Shown: in pieces, positions 1 to 9,160 of the stretch
How the letters are laid out: the number at the start of each line of letters is the position of its first letter
Numbering within the stretch: position 1 is the stretch's first letter
Assembly: GCF_005771565.1 (NCBI RefSeq)
Contig: NZ_VAWA01000001.1
Coordinates: forward strand, 183,275-247,274
Source of the DNA: Nesterenkonia sphaerica
GTDB taxonomy: Bacteria > Actinomycetota > Actinomycetes > Actinomycetales > Micrococcaceae
Reading direction: 5' to 3'
Length of the DNA stretch: 64,000 bases
Position numbers and translations under genes: made by a program
The notes under the pieces: generated by a model
Database searches by the model: none
The model's input: only the letters and a program-made list of their open reading frames with translations
What the model was told of the DNA's origin: nothing

Positions 1-1387
1 GGTTATGCACGTGCAGGCGGCGGAAACCGTCCAGGAACGTGGGATTGTCGGAGATGACAAAGAGGTACTCGTGAAATTCCTCGTTGAGCTTCGCGAACTC
101 CTCAGCGTCCACAATTTCGCCGCCGTCGAGCATCTTCGACACTGTTTCGGCGAGTCGCCGGTAGTGCTGCAGCTGCTCCTTGCTCAACCGTCCCATCAGC
201 AGCTCGGTCACGGCCAGCTCCAAGCCCATACGCGCATCCAGGTGCGCCATGGAGTCCTGCCGTGTGAAGGACAGCTGTCCGGTCTCCATAGTGGAGACCG
301 CCTCGCTGGCGCTGACGGTGTCACCAGCTTCGCTGAGAGTCTGCTCGCTCAGCGGCGACCCGGTCTCGTCGTCGTCGGTGGAGCCCTTGGGCGCGAACTT
401 CTCGTAGTAGAAGTTCGTCGGAGACACACCTTCCTTCTCCAGCCAGGAGGAGACGGCGTCAACCATCGGCGGCGGCCCGCACAGGTAGATGTCCACATCT
501 CCGTTCTGCAGATGTTCCTCACTCAGGAACTGGGTGACATAGCCAATCTGCTCCGCCGAGCTGTCCGGGTCCGCCACGCAGTAGCTGTAGGTGAAGGTTT
601 CAATCTTCTGGACATAGTCGTCCAGGATCTCCAGACCCACCACGTCGGCGTCACGGGTGACTCCGTAGACCAGGTGCACCGGCTGGTCTGTGCCGTCCTG
701 GGCCAGTTTCTCCAAGATGGACAGGATCGGTGCCAGTCCCGTGCCACCGGCAAGAAGCAGGACCCGGCGCTGCGGGGGCCGCAGGAAAAAGGTCCCAAAA
801 GGCCCGGAGAGCGTGAGCCGATCACCTACCGCAGCCCTGTCGGTGAGGTAGGTGGACATGGCTCCGCCGGGGGTGTTGCGGACCATGAAGGAGGCAGCCT
901 CATCCTTGGGACCGGAGCTGAACGAGTATGACCGTGCCTGATCAGTGCCCGGGACCGAGATGTTCATGTACTGCCCCGGGAGGAAAGCCAAGTCTGCGCG
1001 CTTGTCCACCGCGAGGGTGAAGCTGATCGTCGTCTCGGAATGGTGGACCAGCTGCGTGATCTCGGCCTCGAAGTCCGCTGCCGAAGTCTTGGCCACCTCG
1101 GAGGTCGTGGGCACATCGATCACCATGTCAGTCTGCGGCTCCGCCTGGCAGGTGAGGACATAGCCGCGCTCCAGCTCCTCCTCAGTCATGGCGTCGTCAA
1201 TGAAGTCACCGGGATCAAATTCGCCCGAGACACACAGGGACTTGCAGGTCCCGCAGGCTCCATCCCGGCAGTCGGAGGGCAGGTTGATCCGTGCTTTGAA
1301 GGCCGCTTCCATGATCGTCTCCATGGGGTTGACTTTGACGATCTTTGTCACGCCGTCTTCGAACGTGAGGGCTACTTCGTTACTCAT
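1..1387 (-). CDS. benC: Benzoate 1,2-dioxygenase reductase BenC, with C-terminal helical extension (3' end outside window)
   Basis: This is the electron-transfer component of benzoate dioxygenase, moving electrons from NADH through FAD and a 2Fe-2S centre to BenAB. The first 462 codons are visible and the stop lies beyond the left edge. A plant-type ferredoxin domain (about 1-95) has cluster cysteines C40, C45, C48 and C80. A ferredoxin-reductase domain follows, with the FAD motif RSYSFSS, the NAD motif GGTGLAP and the end motif CGPPPMVDAV. Reductases of this class usually stop near residue 340. Here the frame continues through an acidic linker into an alpha-helical segment (about 380-462) that looks like the FCD ligand-binding domain of GntR regulators. 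The ATG has a purine-rich GAGAAGAGAGAA ribosome site. It is the third gene of benABC. Confidence 0.93.
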   Translation of the reverse strand, partial: MSNEVALTFEDGVTKIVKVNPMETIMEAAFKARINLPSDCRDGACGTCKSLCVSGEFDPGDFIDDAMTEEELERGYVLTCQAEPQTDMVIDVPTTSEVAKTSAADFEAEITQLVHHSETTISFTLAVDKRADLAFLPGQYMNISVPGTDQARSYSFSSGPKDEAASFMVRNTPGGAMSTYLTDRAAVGDRLTLSGPFGTFFLRPPQRRVLLLAGGTGLAPILSILEKLAQDGTDQPVHLVYGVTRDADVVGLEILDDYVQKIETFTYSYCVADPDSSAEQIGYVTQFLSEEHLQNGDVDIYLCGPPPMVDAVSSWLEKEGVSPTNFYYEKFAPKGSTDDDETGSPLSEQTLSEAGDTVSASEAVSTMETGQLSFTRQDSMAHLDARMGLELAVTELLMGRLSKEQLQHYRRLAETVSKMLDGGEIVDAEEFAKLNEEFHEYLFVISDNPTFLDGFRRLHVHN

Positions 1388-1436
1388 AACATTTCTCTCT
1401 TCTCAACAGATTGTCCCGGGTGGGGCGCAGGCAGGG

Positions 1437-1970
1437 TCACACCATGTAGATGTCGATCAGGTGGTGCACCAGATCGTTCTTGAGGATGACCTTCTTCCCC
1501 ATGATCAGTGGAGACTCTCCGGAGAGATCCACCGTATAGAGGCTGTGGCCGTAGTAGGTCAGGGTCTCCTGGTACCGGTAGTAATTGGTGATCCAGGTGA
1601 ATCGAATGTCGACCTCATCACCACGGCGCTGAAGAAATTCGACCCCGCCGATGTTGTGCTCGGTGCGCGGCTCCGGCATTGACGTGGCCCCGGAGCGGTC
1701 GGTCTTGATCCGGAACACACGGTCCTCCAAGCCGCTGCGATTGGGGTACCAGATCAGTGAAATCTCATTCTGCGGATCCGTGGTCAGAGTGTCGTCAACG
1801 TCCCAAGCCGGCATCCAGAATTCGGCATCCGGGTGATAGCACTCCAGCCACTGGTCAAAGTCCCAGTCATCGAGCAGGCGGGCTTCCCGGTAGAGGAACT
1901 GGCGGATCCGTTCAGCGGTCTCGACGTCGACGACGAGGCCGGAGCTGGTCTCAGTTGCGGTGATTGTCAT
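1437..1970 (-). CDS. benB: Benzoate 1,2-dioxygenase small (beta) subunit BenB
   Basis: This 177-residue protein is the structural beta subunit of the ring-hydroxylating dioxygenase that converts benzoate to the cis-dihydrodiol carboxylate. Length and sequence fit the cystatin-like beta-subunit fold, including the early stretch FLYREARLLDDWDFDQWLE and the tryptophan-rich block WMPAWDVDD. It carries no cofactor motif, as expected. It lies between benA (61 bases upstream on the transcribed strand) and benC (49 bases downstream), so the three are almost certainly one transcript. Confidence 0.95.
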   Translation of the reverse strand: MTITATETSSGLVVDVETAERIRQFLYREARLLDDWDFDQWLECYHPDAEFWMPAWDVDDTLTTDPQNEISLIWYPNRSGLEDRVFRIKTDRSGATSMPEPRTEHNIGGVEFLQRRGDEVDIRFTWITNYYRYQETLTYYGHSLYTVDLSGESPLIMGKKVILKNDLVHHLIDIYMV

Positions 1971-2031
1971 ACTCGTTCTTTCCTTCTTCCGCCGCGGCGG
2001 TGGGTGGGGTCAGCAGGTCCAGACGTGCGAG

Positions 2032-3429
2032 TCAGCGCGCGGCGTTCGCAGGAGGGGCGGCAGCCTGTGCCTTGCGGTCTTCCTCCTCGAGGGCCTGTCG
2101 CATGGTCTCCTGCCAGTAGGCGTGCTGGATCGGGTAGAGACCCTCGTCCTCCGTCTTGGCACCGGAAGCGATCGGGTTCATGCCCAGGGCAGCAGCCTGC
2201 TCGTCGGGACCCTCGATCTGGTGCGCCTGGCCGCGGGACATGTCGTTCCACTGGGCAGCGGTGGCCTGGTAGGTCTTCTGAGCGGACCTGAACTCTTCGA
2301 GATCATCCGGGGTGGCCATACCAGTGGCATTGAAGAAGTCCTCGTACTGCCGGATCCGGTTCGCCCGGGCCTCCTGCGGCTCGCCCTTGGGGGCGATGCA
2401 GAAAGTGGTGACCTCAGTCTTGTGCGCTGAGATCGGGCGGTAGTGCCGAATCTGTGAACTGAACTGGTCCATCAGATACACATTCGGGTACAGGCACAGA
2501 TTTCTGGAGATGTTTGTCATGAAGTTGGCCATGGTCTCGCCGTATTCCGTGACCAGACGCTCGCGCTCTGCCCACAGAGAGCGGTCCTCAGGGTTCGTCC
2601 ACTCCTGCCACAGCAGCAGGTGGCCATAGGGGAAGGAGTAGAACCCGCCGGAGACTTTCCCCCAGCCGCCGGCATCCATAGCCTTGGTGTCATTCTTCGA
2701 CTCCCCGGACTTCCGCCGTGCTGTGGTCGCCGCATAGTTCCAGTGCACGGAGGTCACGTGGTAGCCATCCGCCCCGTTCTCCGCCTGCAGCTTCCAGTTC
2801 CCGTCGTAGGTGTAGGTGGTGGCTCCTTTGAGCACCTCCAGCCCCTCCGGGGACTGGTCCACGATGGAATCAATGATGGTCCGGGTGTCGCCCAGATGCT
2901 CCTCCAGCGGCACCACATCGTCGTTCAGCGACCCGAAGAGGAACCCCCGGTAGCTCTCAAACCGAGCGACTTTGGTCATGTCGTGCGAGCCGGCCTTGTT
3001 GAACTGCTCAGGATAGCCGCCGTTACGCCCGTCCTTGACCTTCAGCAGCTCGCCTGAGTTCCGGAAGGTCCATCCGTGGAAGGGGCAGGTGAAGGTGGTC
3101 CGGTTGTCGGTCTTCCGGCGGCAGAGCATGGCACCGCGGTGTGCGCAGGCGTTGATGAGGCAATTCAGCTGCCCCTGCTTGTCCCGGGTGATCACCACCG
3201 GCTGACGGCCGATGTAGGTGGTGAAATAGTCTCCGATCTCCGGGATCTGGGTCTCATGAGCCAGGTAGACCCAGTTGCCCTCGAAGATGTGTTTCATCTC
3301 GAGTTCAAAGATCTCCTCGTCGGTAAAGATCTGCCGGTTGACACGGTGCAGACCTTCTTCGGGCTTCTCCTGCACACCGTTGTCGATGAGCTCTCTTGCT
3401 TCGGCGCTGAATGCGAGGGTGTCAGTCAA
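2032..3429 (-). CDS. benA: Benzoate 1,2-dioxygenase large (alpha) subunit BenA
   Basis: This is the catalytic subunit of benzoate 1,2-dioxygenase. The Rieske 2Fe-2S ligands are C95, H97, C115 and H118 (CAHRG and CPFHGW). The mononuclear iron site is the block with bridging D220 and ligands H223 and H228. I chose the TTG start at 3429, not the longer upstream frame, because a perfect AGGAGG lies six bases before it and the homologous sequence begins there. That gives 465 residues, normal for the family. The 209 bases upstream, shared with a divergent gene, should hold the benABC promoter. Confidence 0.95.
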   Translation of the reverse strand: MTDTLAFSAEARELIDNGVQEKPEEGLHRVNRQIFTDEEIFELEMKHIFEGNWVYLAHETQIPEIGDYFTTYIGRQPVVITRDKQGQLNCLINACAHRGAMLCRRKTDNRTTFTCPFHGWTFRNSGELLKVKDGRNGGYPEQFNKAGSHDMTKVARFESYRGFLFGSLNDDVVPLEEHLGDTRTIIDSIVDQSPEGLEVLKGATTYTYDGNWKLQAENGADGYHVTSVHWNYAATTARRKSGESKNDTKAMDAGGWGKVSGGFYSFPYGHLLLWQEWTNPEDRSLWAERERLVTEYGETMANFMTNISRNLCLYPNVYLMDQFSSQIRHYRPISAHKTEVTTFCIAPKGEPQEARANRIRQYEDFFNATGMATPDDLEEFRSAQKTYQATAAQWNDMSRGQAHQIEGPDEQAAALGMNPIASGAKTEDEGLYPIQHAYWQETMRQALEEEDRKAQAAAPPANAAR

Positions 3430-3638
3430 GACAGGCCTCCTGTGTCGTGGGTGCGGCGGCTGGCTGCCGCCTGATGAGGGAACGCCTACCATCTTGCGGG
3501 CCCGTGACAGTCATCACACTAGGGGGACCCCTAAGGGTGACTCAGGGGGTTGAATATTGGGGGGTGGGAGGCCTCCCCGGCGGCGCAGAAGCTCGCGTAG
3601 CGTGACAGCACTCCCCGTCGACGAAAGGATCCTGACTG
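3430..3638. promoter_or_regulatory. Divergent promoter region of benA and the isomerase-like gene
   Basis: This 209-base spacer separates two divergent genes and must contain the benABC promoter. It has an unusual G-run track at about 3524-3568, with AGGGG-GA-CCCCT (3524-3535) as a short inverted repeat that could be an operator. No clear -35/-10 pair could be assigned. No AraC, LysR or IclR activator is adjacent to benA, so the regulator of this promoter is not identified. Confidence 0.45.
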
Positions 3639-4313
3639 ATGAACCGCATTGAGCGTCTCTACTCCGATCTGTCCCGCCTGGGGCGCGAGACAGAGATGAT
3701 GGACACCGTGATCACCATGCTCGCCGACGACCTCATGGAAGCCACGGCCGCCAGCGGACACTCGCGGCAGGACGTGATCCGCCGGGTGGTGGAGGGCGGT
3801 TACGACATGGCGGCGCTGATCAGTTCGGCGCTCGGGCTCCCGCAGGCACTGACGAGCAGCATGCCGAACGCTGGCGGTGATCTCCGGCTGGAGTTTCGGC
3901 GGTCCCACGTGGCGTTCACCGCAGCGGCTGCCCATCTCACCGCACTGCCTGAGGAGGCTGCACTGCACTACCGGGGCCTGACCCTGACCCCGGGTGAGGT
4001 CGTCCCGCAGCGCATCGCAGAGATCGTGCTCACCCACGATTCCCTCGGCACGGCCTGGTCAATGGAGGAGGCCGATCCAGACTCGGCGCTCGACGCACTT
4101 GAGGCACTGATGCGCCGAATGGCCCAGCGGTCTGAGATCCCCCCACTGCGGATCGACACGGTGGAGGGCGAGACCTGGGAGCTCGGTGACCAGGGCCAGC
4201 GAGTCTTCGGTGACCGGGAGGCGTTGGTGCAGTGGCTGGCGTGGGGCGAGACCGGAGATCTTGAATCCGACGCGCCGCTTCCCAGCCTGCCGACGCTGCC
4301 GCAATGGTCCTGA
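3639..4313 (+). CDS. Maleylpyruvate isomerase / mycothiol-dependent (DinB-like) family protein, probably degenerate
   Basis: This 224-residue protein has the layout of the mycothiol-dependent maleylpyruvate isomerase (MDMPI) superfamily: an N-terminal four-helix metal-binding domain and a C-terminal domain ending in a V-G-D-x-x-x-L-x-x-W-L block (about residues 190-205). The second metal motif is partly kept (RIAEIVLTHDSLG, about 126-138). The first histidine, normally in a DVLAHL-like helix, seems replaced by arginine in RQDVIRRVV (about 48-56). Catalysis in the classical sense is therefore doubtful. It is divergent from benA and convergent with benE, so a link to aromatic catabolism is plausible but only contextual. 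Confidence 0.5.
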   Translation: MNRIERLYSDLSRLGRETEMMDTVITMLADDLMEATAASGHSRQDVIRRVVEGGYDMAALISSALGLPQALTSSMPNAGGDLRLEFRRSHVAFTAAAAHLTALPEEAALHYRGLTLTPGEVVPQRIAEIVLTHDSLGTAWSMEEADPDSALDALEALMRRMAQRSEIPPLRIDTVEGETWELGDQGQRVFGDREALVQWLAWGETGDLESDAPLPSLPTLPQWS

Positions 4314-4328
4314 GGCTCTACGCCTCAG
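4310..4328. terminator. Short hairpin over the convergent stop codons of 3639-4313 and benE
   Basis: CTGAGGC and GCCTCAG form a perfect seven-pair stem around a five-base loop. The stem includes the stop codons of both convergent genes. There is no T-run, so it may be a weak or Rho-assisted bidirectional terminator. Confidence 0.5.
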
Positions 4329-5637
4329 CGGCCTCCCGGTGGTCCTCACGCTCTAGCAGCCGTGACACTCCGTACCCAATGAGGATCCCCCAGAATGCGG
4401 CATGAATGTTGAGCGGATCGAATTCCGCGACCGTCACCAGAAAAGTCACCAGCGCCCCGAGAGTGAACCGGGCCGAGAAGGCTGAGACGAACGCCTGCCG
4501 CAGCGCCGCCAGCATGGCGATGCCGCCCAGAGCCAGAATGAAGGCCTCCGGTGTGCCCAGCATGAATCTGGTGATGAGCGGGGCAAACGCTGCCGCAGCA
4601 AAGCACAGCACAGCGTAGACAATCGCACCGGTGTACTGCCTGTCCCGCTCTCCGGAGCCGGTCAGCAGAGCGTTGGTGGGCCCGGTGAGGCACGCGGAGA
4701 CGGCTCCGAAACACGCATTGACCACCGACATCGCCCCGGAGGCCACCGCAGAGGCATTCACCGGGGCTTCATGCCCGGCATTACGCAGCACCGCAGCGCC
4801 TTGACCGTTCTGCACCACCAGCACTGTCAGCACCAGTGGTACCACCAGCTCCAGCTGTGCGGCCCAGGTGAAGTGCGGTGCCGTGAACACTGGGGCGGCC
4901 AGCACCGGACCGCTGTGTTCCAGGTTGAACCGCCCAGCGCTCAGCACCGCCAGCAGTCCCACTGCTAGCGCCCCCAAGATCGGTGGCACCACCCGGCTGA
5001 GGCGCCGGGAGGCGGAGAGGACCACGAAGGTGATCAGCATCGGGACCACCACCGAAGGATCAGTTCGGCTGGAGTCGACGATATCCAGGCCGAACCTCAG
5101 AAAGATGGCGGCCACCATGGCCATCACGAGGGGAAGCGGGATCGCTGACATCACTTTGCGCACGACGCCGCTGAAGCCCAAAGCGAGGATCAACACCCCG
5201 GAGGTGAAGAAGGCACCGACGACTTCAGCGAAGGACAGGTCCTGCAGTGAGGGGCCCAGGAGGACCGTACCCGGAATGGACCAGGCAAATCCCAGCGGTC
5301 GGCGGTACATGATCGACATGACCAAGGTGGCCGCTCCGGCGGAGAAGAACATCCCACAGACCCAGGAGGCGAGCTGAGCGTCGGTCAGTCCGCCGGCGAT
5401 GCCGACAGTCATAGTGATCGCCACGGGGCCGGTGATCCCGAAGACCACCCCAATCACGGCATTTACCCCATAGACCGGTGCCAGGTCACGAAGAAACTGC
5501 CGGGGCTGGGCCGGGGGGCTCGTGGGTCTTTCGATCAGCGGCGGGGCAGCGCTGCGGGCTCTGCGGGCAGATGATGACAAGGGACGCTCCTTCAGCGTGG
5601 ACCGTGTCATCCCACCAGTGCGCACCCATCTTGACAA
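4318..5637 (-). CDS. benE: Benzoate/H+ symporter, BenE family
   Basis: This is a polytopic membrane protein of about 430-439 residues with 11-12 hydrophobic segments, matching the BenE benzoate:proton symporter family. The conserved first helix region is PVYGVNAVIGVVFGITGPVA, and the later stretch LTGPTNALLTGSG is also typical. The N-terminal 45 residues are hydrophilic and the start is uncertain: TTG 5637, GTG 5625 and ATG 5610 all lack a good ribosome site. It faces away from the second benzoate transporter at 5835, and the two share a 197-base upstream region. It probably imports benzoate for BenABC. Confidence 0.92.
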   Translation of the reverse strand: MSRWVRTGGMTRSTLKERPLSSSARRARSAAPPLIERPTSPPAQPRQFLRDLAPVYGVNAVIGVVFGITGPVAITMTVGIAGGLTDAQLASWVCGMFFSAGAATLVMSIMYRRPLGFAWSIPGTVLLGPSLQDLSFAEVVGAFFTSGVLILALGFSGVVRKVMSAIPLPLVMAMVAAIFLRFGLDIVDSSRTDPSVVVPMLITFVVLSASRRLSRVVPPILGALAVGLLAVLSAGRFNLEHSGPVLAAPVFTAPHFTWAAQLELVVPLVLTVLVVQNGQGAAVLRNAGHEAPVNASAVASGAMSVVNACFGAVSACLTGPTNALLTGSGERDRQYTGAIVYAVLCFAAAAFAPLITRFMLGTPEAFILALGGIAMLAALRQAFVSAFSARFTLGALVTFLVTVAEFDPLNIHAAFWGILIGYGVSRLLEREDHREAAEA

Positions 5638-5834
5638 GACCCTGACGCGCTTCCGACGGCGTCGGAGCCCTGACCCTGAAGGAAATCCGCCGATAGTGCT
5701 GATCCGCGCCGCTCAGCACCCGAGGTGAGGACTGGGCAAACCCCTGATGCCTCAGGTGGTGAGGTGCGTCACGCTGGTTCAGTTGCTACCGCCCGTCGGT
5801 CTGAATCCCCCCGCCACGACTACAGGAAGAGTTT

Positions 5835-7220
5835 ATGTCTCACACCTTGATCAATGCTGATCCAGTCAAAGAGCGCCGCACTGCCGGATGGGTCGCCTTC
5901 ATCGCCTGCGTAGCTCTCGTCTTTGACGGCTACGACCTCACTATCTACGGCACCGTCATGCCCACGCTGATGAACGACGCTTCCCACTTGGGTGAGCTGG
6001 ATGCCGCCACGGCTGGGGCCTTGGGCTCCTACGCCATGCTGGGTGTGCTTGCCGGAGCGCTGATTTGCGGCGGGATCGGAGACTACCTGGGTCGCCGCCG
6101 CGTGATTATGTTCTCCATCACCTGGTTTTCCATCGGCATGCTGCTCACCGCAACGGCCGATTCCATTGCAGTCTTCGGCCTCCTGCGATTCCTCACCGGT
6201 CTCGGCCTGGGGGCGCTGCTTGCCACCGCGGGAGCGACCATGGCTGAGTTCGCCCCTGCCGGGAAGCGGAATCTCTACAATGCGATCGTCTACTCCGGGA
6301 TCCCCGCAGGCGGTGTGCTGGCGGCGCTGCTGGGCATCCTCCTGCTGGAACCACTGGGCTGGCGGTGGCTGTTCGTCATCGGCGCCGCTCCGATCCTGTT
6401 GGTGCCCATCGCGTGGTTCAAACTGCCCGAGTCGCCTCGCTGGCTGCTCTCCCGCGGCCACCGCGAGCTGGCAATGCGCACCGCCCAGCGTGCAGGTACC
6501 CCGCTGGTGGAAGAGACACGTGTGCTGGATGATGCCGGTGCCGCGGAGCGGACTGGTTTCGCGGCGCTGCTGACCAAGCGCTACCTTGTCGCCACCATCC
6601 TGTTGGGCCTGATCTCCTTCTGCGGCCTGCTGCTCACCTACGGTCTGAACACCTGGCTGCCGCAGATCATGCAGGAGTACGGATACGACACCCGGGGGTC
6701 GCTGACCTTCCTGCTGATTCTCAACGGCGGCGCTGTCATCGGGGCGTTGGCTGGCTCCAGGGTGGCTGATCGATTCAGCGCTCGGCCCATCATCATCGTC
6801 ACGTTCACCCTCGCCGCCCTGAGCCTGTCCATGATGACGGTGCAGTGGCACATCTCCATGCTGTTGGGCTTCATCGCCCTGGCAGGAGTCGGCACTCTGG
6901 GCACACAGGTGCTGGGTTACGGATATGTCTCCACTTATTACACCACCAACGCCCGTTCAGCAGGAGTGGCGTGGTTTGCCGGATTTGGCCGAATCGGTGG
7001 GGTGCTGGGCCCATTCATCGGAGGCATGATCGCCACTCTGGGTCTCGGCGGAGCACAAGCCTTCTACGTCTTCGCCGGTGTCGCACTCTTCGGAGCGCTC
7101 CTGATGCTGATGGTACCGCGGCAGAAAGACCTCGAGCAGATCGACGAGCAGCTGAAGCGAGCCTCCGCGGAGGAGTCTGTGCAGCCTGACGCCGAGCAGG
7201 AGCTGGTGACCCAGGCATAG
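5835..7220 (+). CDS. benK: Aromatic acid:H+ symporter, MFS (AAHS family, BenK-like)
   Basis: This 461-residue, 12-helix major facilitator carries the AAHS signature in helix 1 (DGYDLTIYGTVMPTL, about residues 32-46), where the Asp is needed for aromatic acid/proton symport, and motif A after helix 2 (GDYLGRRRV). Family and position next to benE make benzoate the likeliest substrate; 4-hydroxybenzoate or protocatechuate cannot be excluded. The ATG follows an ACAGGAAGA ribosome site. Having two unrelated benzoate carriers side by side is seen in other benzoate degraders. Confidence 0.88.
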   Translation: MSHTLINADPVKERRTAGWVAFIACVALVFDGYDLTIYGTVMPTLMNDASHLGELDAATAGALGSYAMLGVLAGALICGGIGDYLGRRRVIMFSITWFSIGMLLTATADSIAVFGLLRFLTGLGLGALLATAGATMAEFAPAGKRNLYNAIVYSGIPAGGVLAALLGILLLEPLGWRWLFVIGAAPILLVPIAWFKLPESPRWLLSRGHRELAMRTAQRAGTPLVEETRVLDDAGAAERTGFAALLTKRYLVATILLGLISFCGLLLTYGLNTWLPQIMQEYGYDTRGSLTFLLILNGGAVIGALAGSRVADRFSARPIIIVTFTLAALSLSMMTVQWHISMLLGFIALAGVGTLGTQVLGYGYVSTYYTTNARSAGVAWFAGFGRIGGVLGPFIGGMIATLGLGGAQAFYVFAGVALFGALLMLMVPRQKDLEQIDEQLKRASAEESVQPDAEQELVTQA

Positions 7221-7242
7221 GCCTGAGCTGGCACTCTGCCAC

Positions 7243-7288
7243 GCTGACCGCCCCGGCTGCTCACCAATGGTCTGCCGGGGCGGTCAGC
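7243..7288. terminator. Strong bidirectional hairpin between benK and the Lrp gene
   Basis: GCTGACCGCCCCGGC (7243-7257) and GCCGGGGCGGTCAGC (7274-7288) are perfect 15-base inverted repeats around a 16-base loop. The hairpin sits between two convergent genes and includes the last codons of the Lrp-type gene. No T-run follows, which is common for actinobacterial terminators. Confidence 0.8.
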
Positions 7289-8259
7289 AGTCGCTGCGCA
7301 CGTCCTTCGGCATCCAGCGCCCACCCGACTCGTTTGGGTATACCGGACAGCACGACACTTTCGGCCAGCCGGAGGTGGGGCAGAGCTTCCTCCAGTCGGG
7401 TTTCTACCTCGGTGATCTCGGCGGCGGATCGTAGCCACATCATGAACAGGAAGTTGTTGGGCCCGGTGATGGAGGTACACAGCCGCAGGGCGCCCAGCCC
7501 GGCAATTCGAGCCGCGGCAGCGGCATGCTCCGCCGTGGGAAGGCGCGCGAACCATTGGCAGACCAACTGATACCCCAAGGCGGCATGGGAGACATCGCAG
7601 CGTAAGGAAATCTTGTCTCCCTGCACCACGCGTCGCAACTGGCGTCGCGCCGTCGACGGTGTCAGTCCCGTCTGCTGCGCAACAGTCTGTGCTGAGGCGC
7701 GTCCATCACCTGCCAGGACGCGCGCGATCGGCCCAAAGGCCTCCGGGGCCCGCCCCGCCACCGTCCGGGGCCGCAGCGCGCGCAACCGTCGTATGACGCT
7801 GGGCTCCAACGCACCGACCTGCCAGTCGTTAGCCCCGGCATGGAGCGCGGTGCAGTAGTACGTCTGCCACCTCAGCAGACCCGGCACCGCGTCGAAAGCA
7901 GGGAAGACCAGCTCGCGCAGCTGGCTTGGTCGCGGCACAATCACTGTCAGCAGCAGGTCCCGCCCGCTGGGAGACTCCTCCACGGAGAACACCTCCGGCA
8001 TGGCGCACAGCGCCGCGGTGACCTCCGTGCGCGCGGCAGGATCGCAGAGCACGCTGTGCAGCGAGAGTGTCATGTCCTGCGGCGTTCCCCGAGGATGGGC
8101 CGTCACCCACGCGACTCCCTCTGCTCGCAAGCGCTCAAACCGGGCAGCCAGCGTGGTGGGATGCCTGTCCAGAGCAAGGCCCAGTTCGGTCCACGAACCA
8201 CGCGGAAGCAGCTGCAAGGAGTGGATCAGTCGCAGGTCTTCTTCGTCGAGAGTGATCAT
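7261..8259 (-). CDS. Two-domain Lrp/AsnC family transcriptional regulator
   Basis: At 332 residues this is twice the normal Lrp length. It contains an N-terminal AsnC-type helix-turn-helix (LDEEDLRLIHSLQLLPRGSW onward), an effector-binding region, a second helix-turn-helix (about 178-215, GRASAQTVAQQTGLTPSTAR), and a second ligand region. Tandem Lrp proteins of this kind often control an adjacent amino-acid or peptide gene set. It is divergent from the DUF5058 operon at 8387-11162 with a 127-base spacer, so it is the obvious candidate regulator of that operon. The spacer has an AT-rich patch at about 8275-8300 where such a protein could bind. The effector is unknown. Confidence 0.85.
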   Translation of the reverse strand: MITLDEEDLRLIHSLQLLPRGSWTELGLALDRHPTTLAARFERLRAEGVAWVTAHPRGTPQDMTLSLHSVLCDPAARTEVTAALCAMPEVFSVEESPSGRDLLLTVIVPRPSQLRELVFPAFDAVPGLLRWQTYYCTALHAGANDWQVGALEPSVIRRLRALRPRTVAGRAPEAFGPIARVLAGDGRASAQTVAQQTGLTPSTARRQLRRVVQGDKISLRCDVSHAALGYQLVCQWFARLPTAEHAAAAARIAGLGALRLCTSITGPNNFLFMMWLRSAAEITEVETRLEEALPHLRLAESVVLSGIPKRVGWALDAEGRAQRLLTAPADHW

Positions 8260-8386
8260 TTCTTCGAACTGTACACCGAATTAAGAAAATATCCTGTGAA
8301 TATCGGCGCAGTGGTGCACGTCACACTCACAGTAGACGTATCCGGCGCGATCACGCGCACAACCACCGACGACAGCGATTCTCATC

Positions 8387-9145
8387 ATGACTCTTCTTGC
8401 CGCCTCACCGGGAAGCTCCACAGACGTGCTGGCAGTGGCCAATATGCCGCTGCTGTGGGCCAGTGCGCTCGGGGTGTTCCTCGTGATCATCGTCCAGACC
8501 ATCATCTACATGCGGGCAGCCCGCCGGGCTGGCCCTGATATCGGAATGAGCCGGGATGATCTCTCGGTCGCCTTCCGCAGCGGCGCCGTCGCCGCCATCG
8601 GTCCCTCCGTGGCCGTGGTCATTGTTGCACTGTCCCTGCTGGCGCTTTTCGGGACCCCTGGTGTCTTGGTGCGCATCGGGCTGATTGGTTCGGTGGCATA
8701 CGAGACCGGAGCTGCGTCGATCGCCACCGGTGCTGCGGGGGCTGAACTGGGTGGGCCCGACTACACCCAGACTGCCTTTGCCATCGCGTTCTTCGCCATG
8801 AGCGTCGGGGGTGCGATGTGGATGCTCGCCACGCTCATCTTCACCCCGGTGCTGCAGCGCAGCGAAAAGAAGCTCACCCGCGTGAACCCGCTGTTACTGA
8901 CCATCGTGCCCGGTGCGGCTCTGATCGCGGCGTTCCTCTCCCTGGGCATCGCCGAAGTCCCCAAGAGCGTCGCTCACACCACCGCGCTGCTGTGCGGGGG
9001 AGCCGTCATGGGGCTGGCTGCCTTCCTCGCGGTCCGGCTCCGGCGGTCCTGGATCCGTGAATGGGGCCTCGGGGCCGCGATTCTGCTGGGACTCGTAGCC
9101 GCCTATTTCGCCGACCAGGCCGGTCTGGGCCTGGGCATTGTCTGA
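8387..9145 (+). CDS. DUF5058 family integral membrane protein
   Basis: This 252-residue protein has about seven hydrophobic segments and matches my recollection of the DUF5058 family, which has no established function. Features include an N-terminal helix around residues 20-43, a hydrophilic SRDDLSVAFRSGAVAAIGPS loop and a long C-terminal helix. It is the first gene of a tight cluster with another membrane protein (15 bases downstream) and an M20 amidohydrolase. Two unlike membrane proteins plus a hydrolase and an Lrp regulator suggest a two-component permease for an N-acylated amino acid or peptide-like substrate. That role is inference. No clear ribosome site precedes the ATG. Confidence 0.75.
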   Translation: MTLLAASPGSSTDVLAVANMPLLWASALGVFLVIIVQTIIYMRAARRAGPDIGMSRDDLSVAFRSGAVAAIGPSVAVVIVALSLLALFGTPGVLVRIGLIGSVAYETGAASIATGAAGAELGGPDYTQTAFAIAFFAMSVGGAMWMLATLIFTPVLQRSEKKLTRVNPLLLTIVPGAALIAAFLSLGIAEVPKSVAHTTALLCGGAVMGLAAFLAVRLRRSWIREWGLGAAILLGLVAAYFADQAGLGLGIV

Positions 9146-9160
9146 GAAAGAAGGAAAGTC

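Noticed and set aside
5..931. A 308-codon plus-strand frame at the left edge
   Set aside because: Antisense to benC, which reads through without a stop and has full ferredoxin and flavin motifs.
3430..3492. Longer N-terminus of BenA
   Set aside because: The TTG at 3429 has a perfect AGGAGG at correct distance and the family homology begins there.
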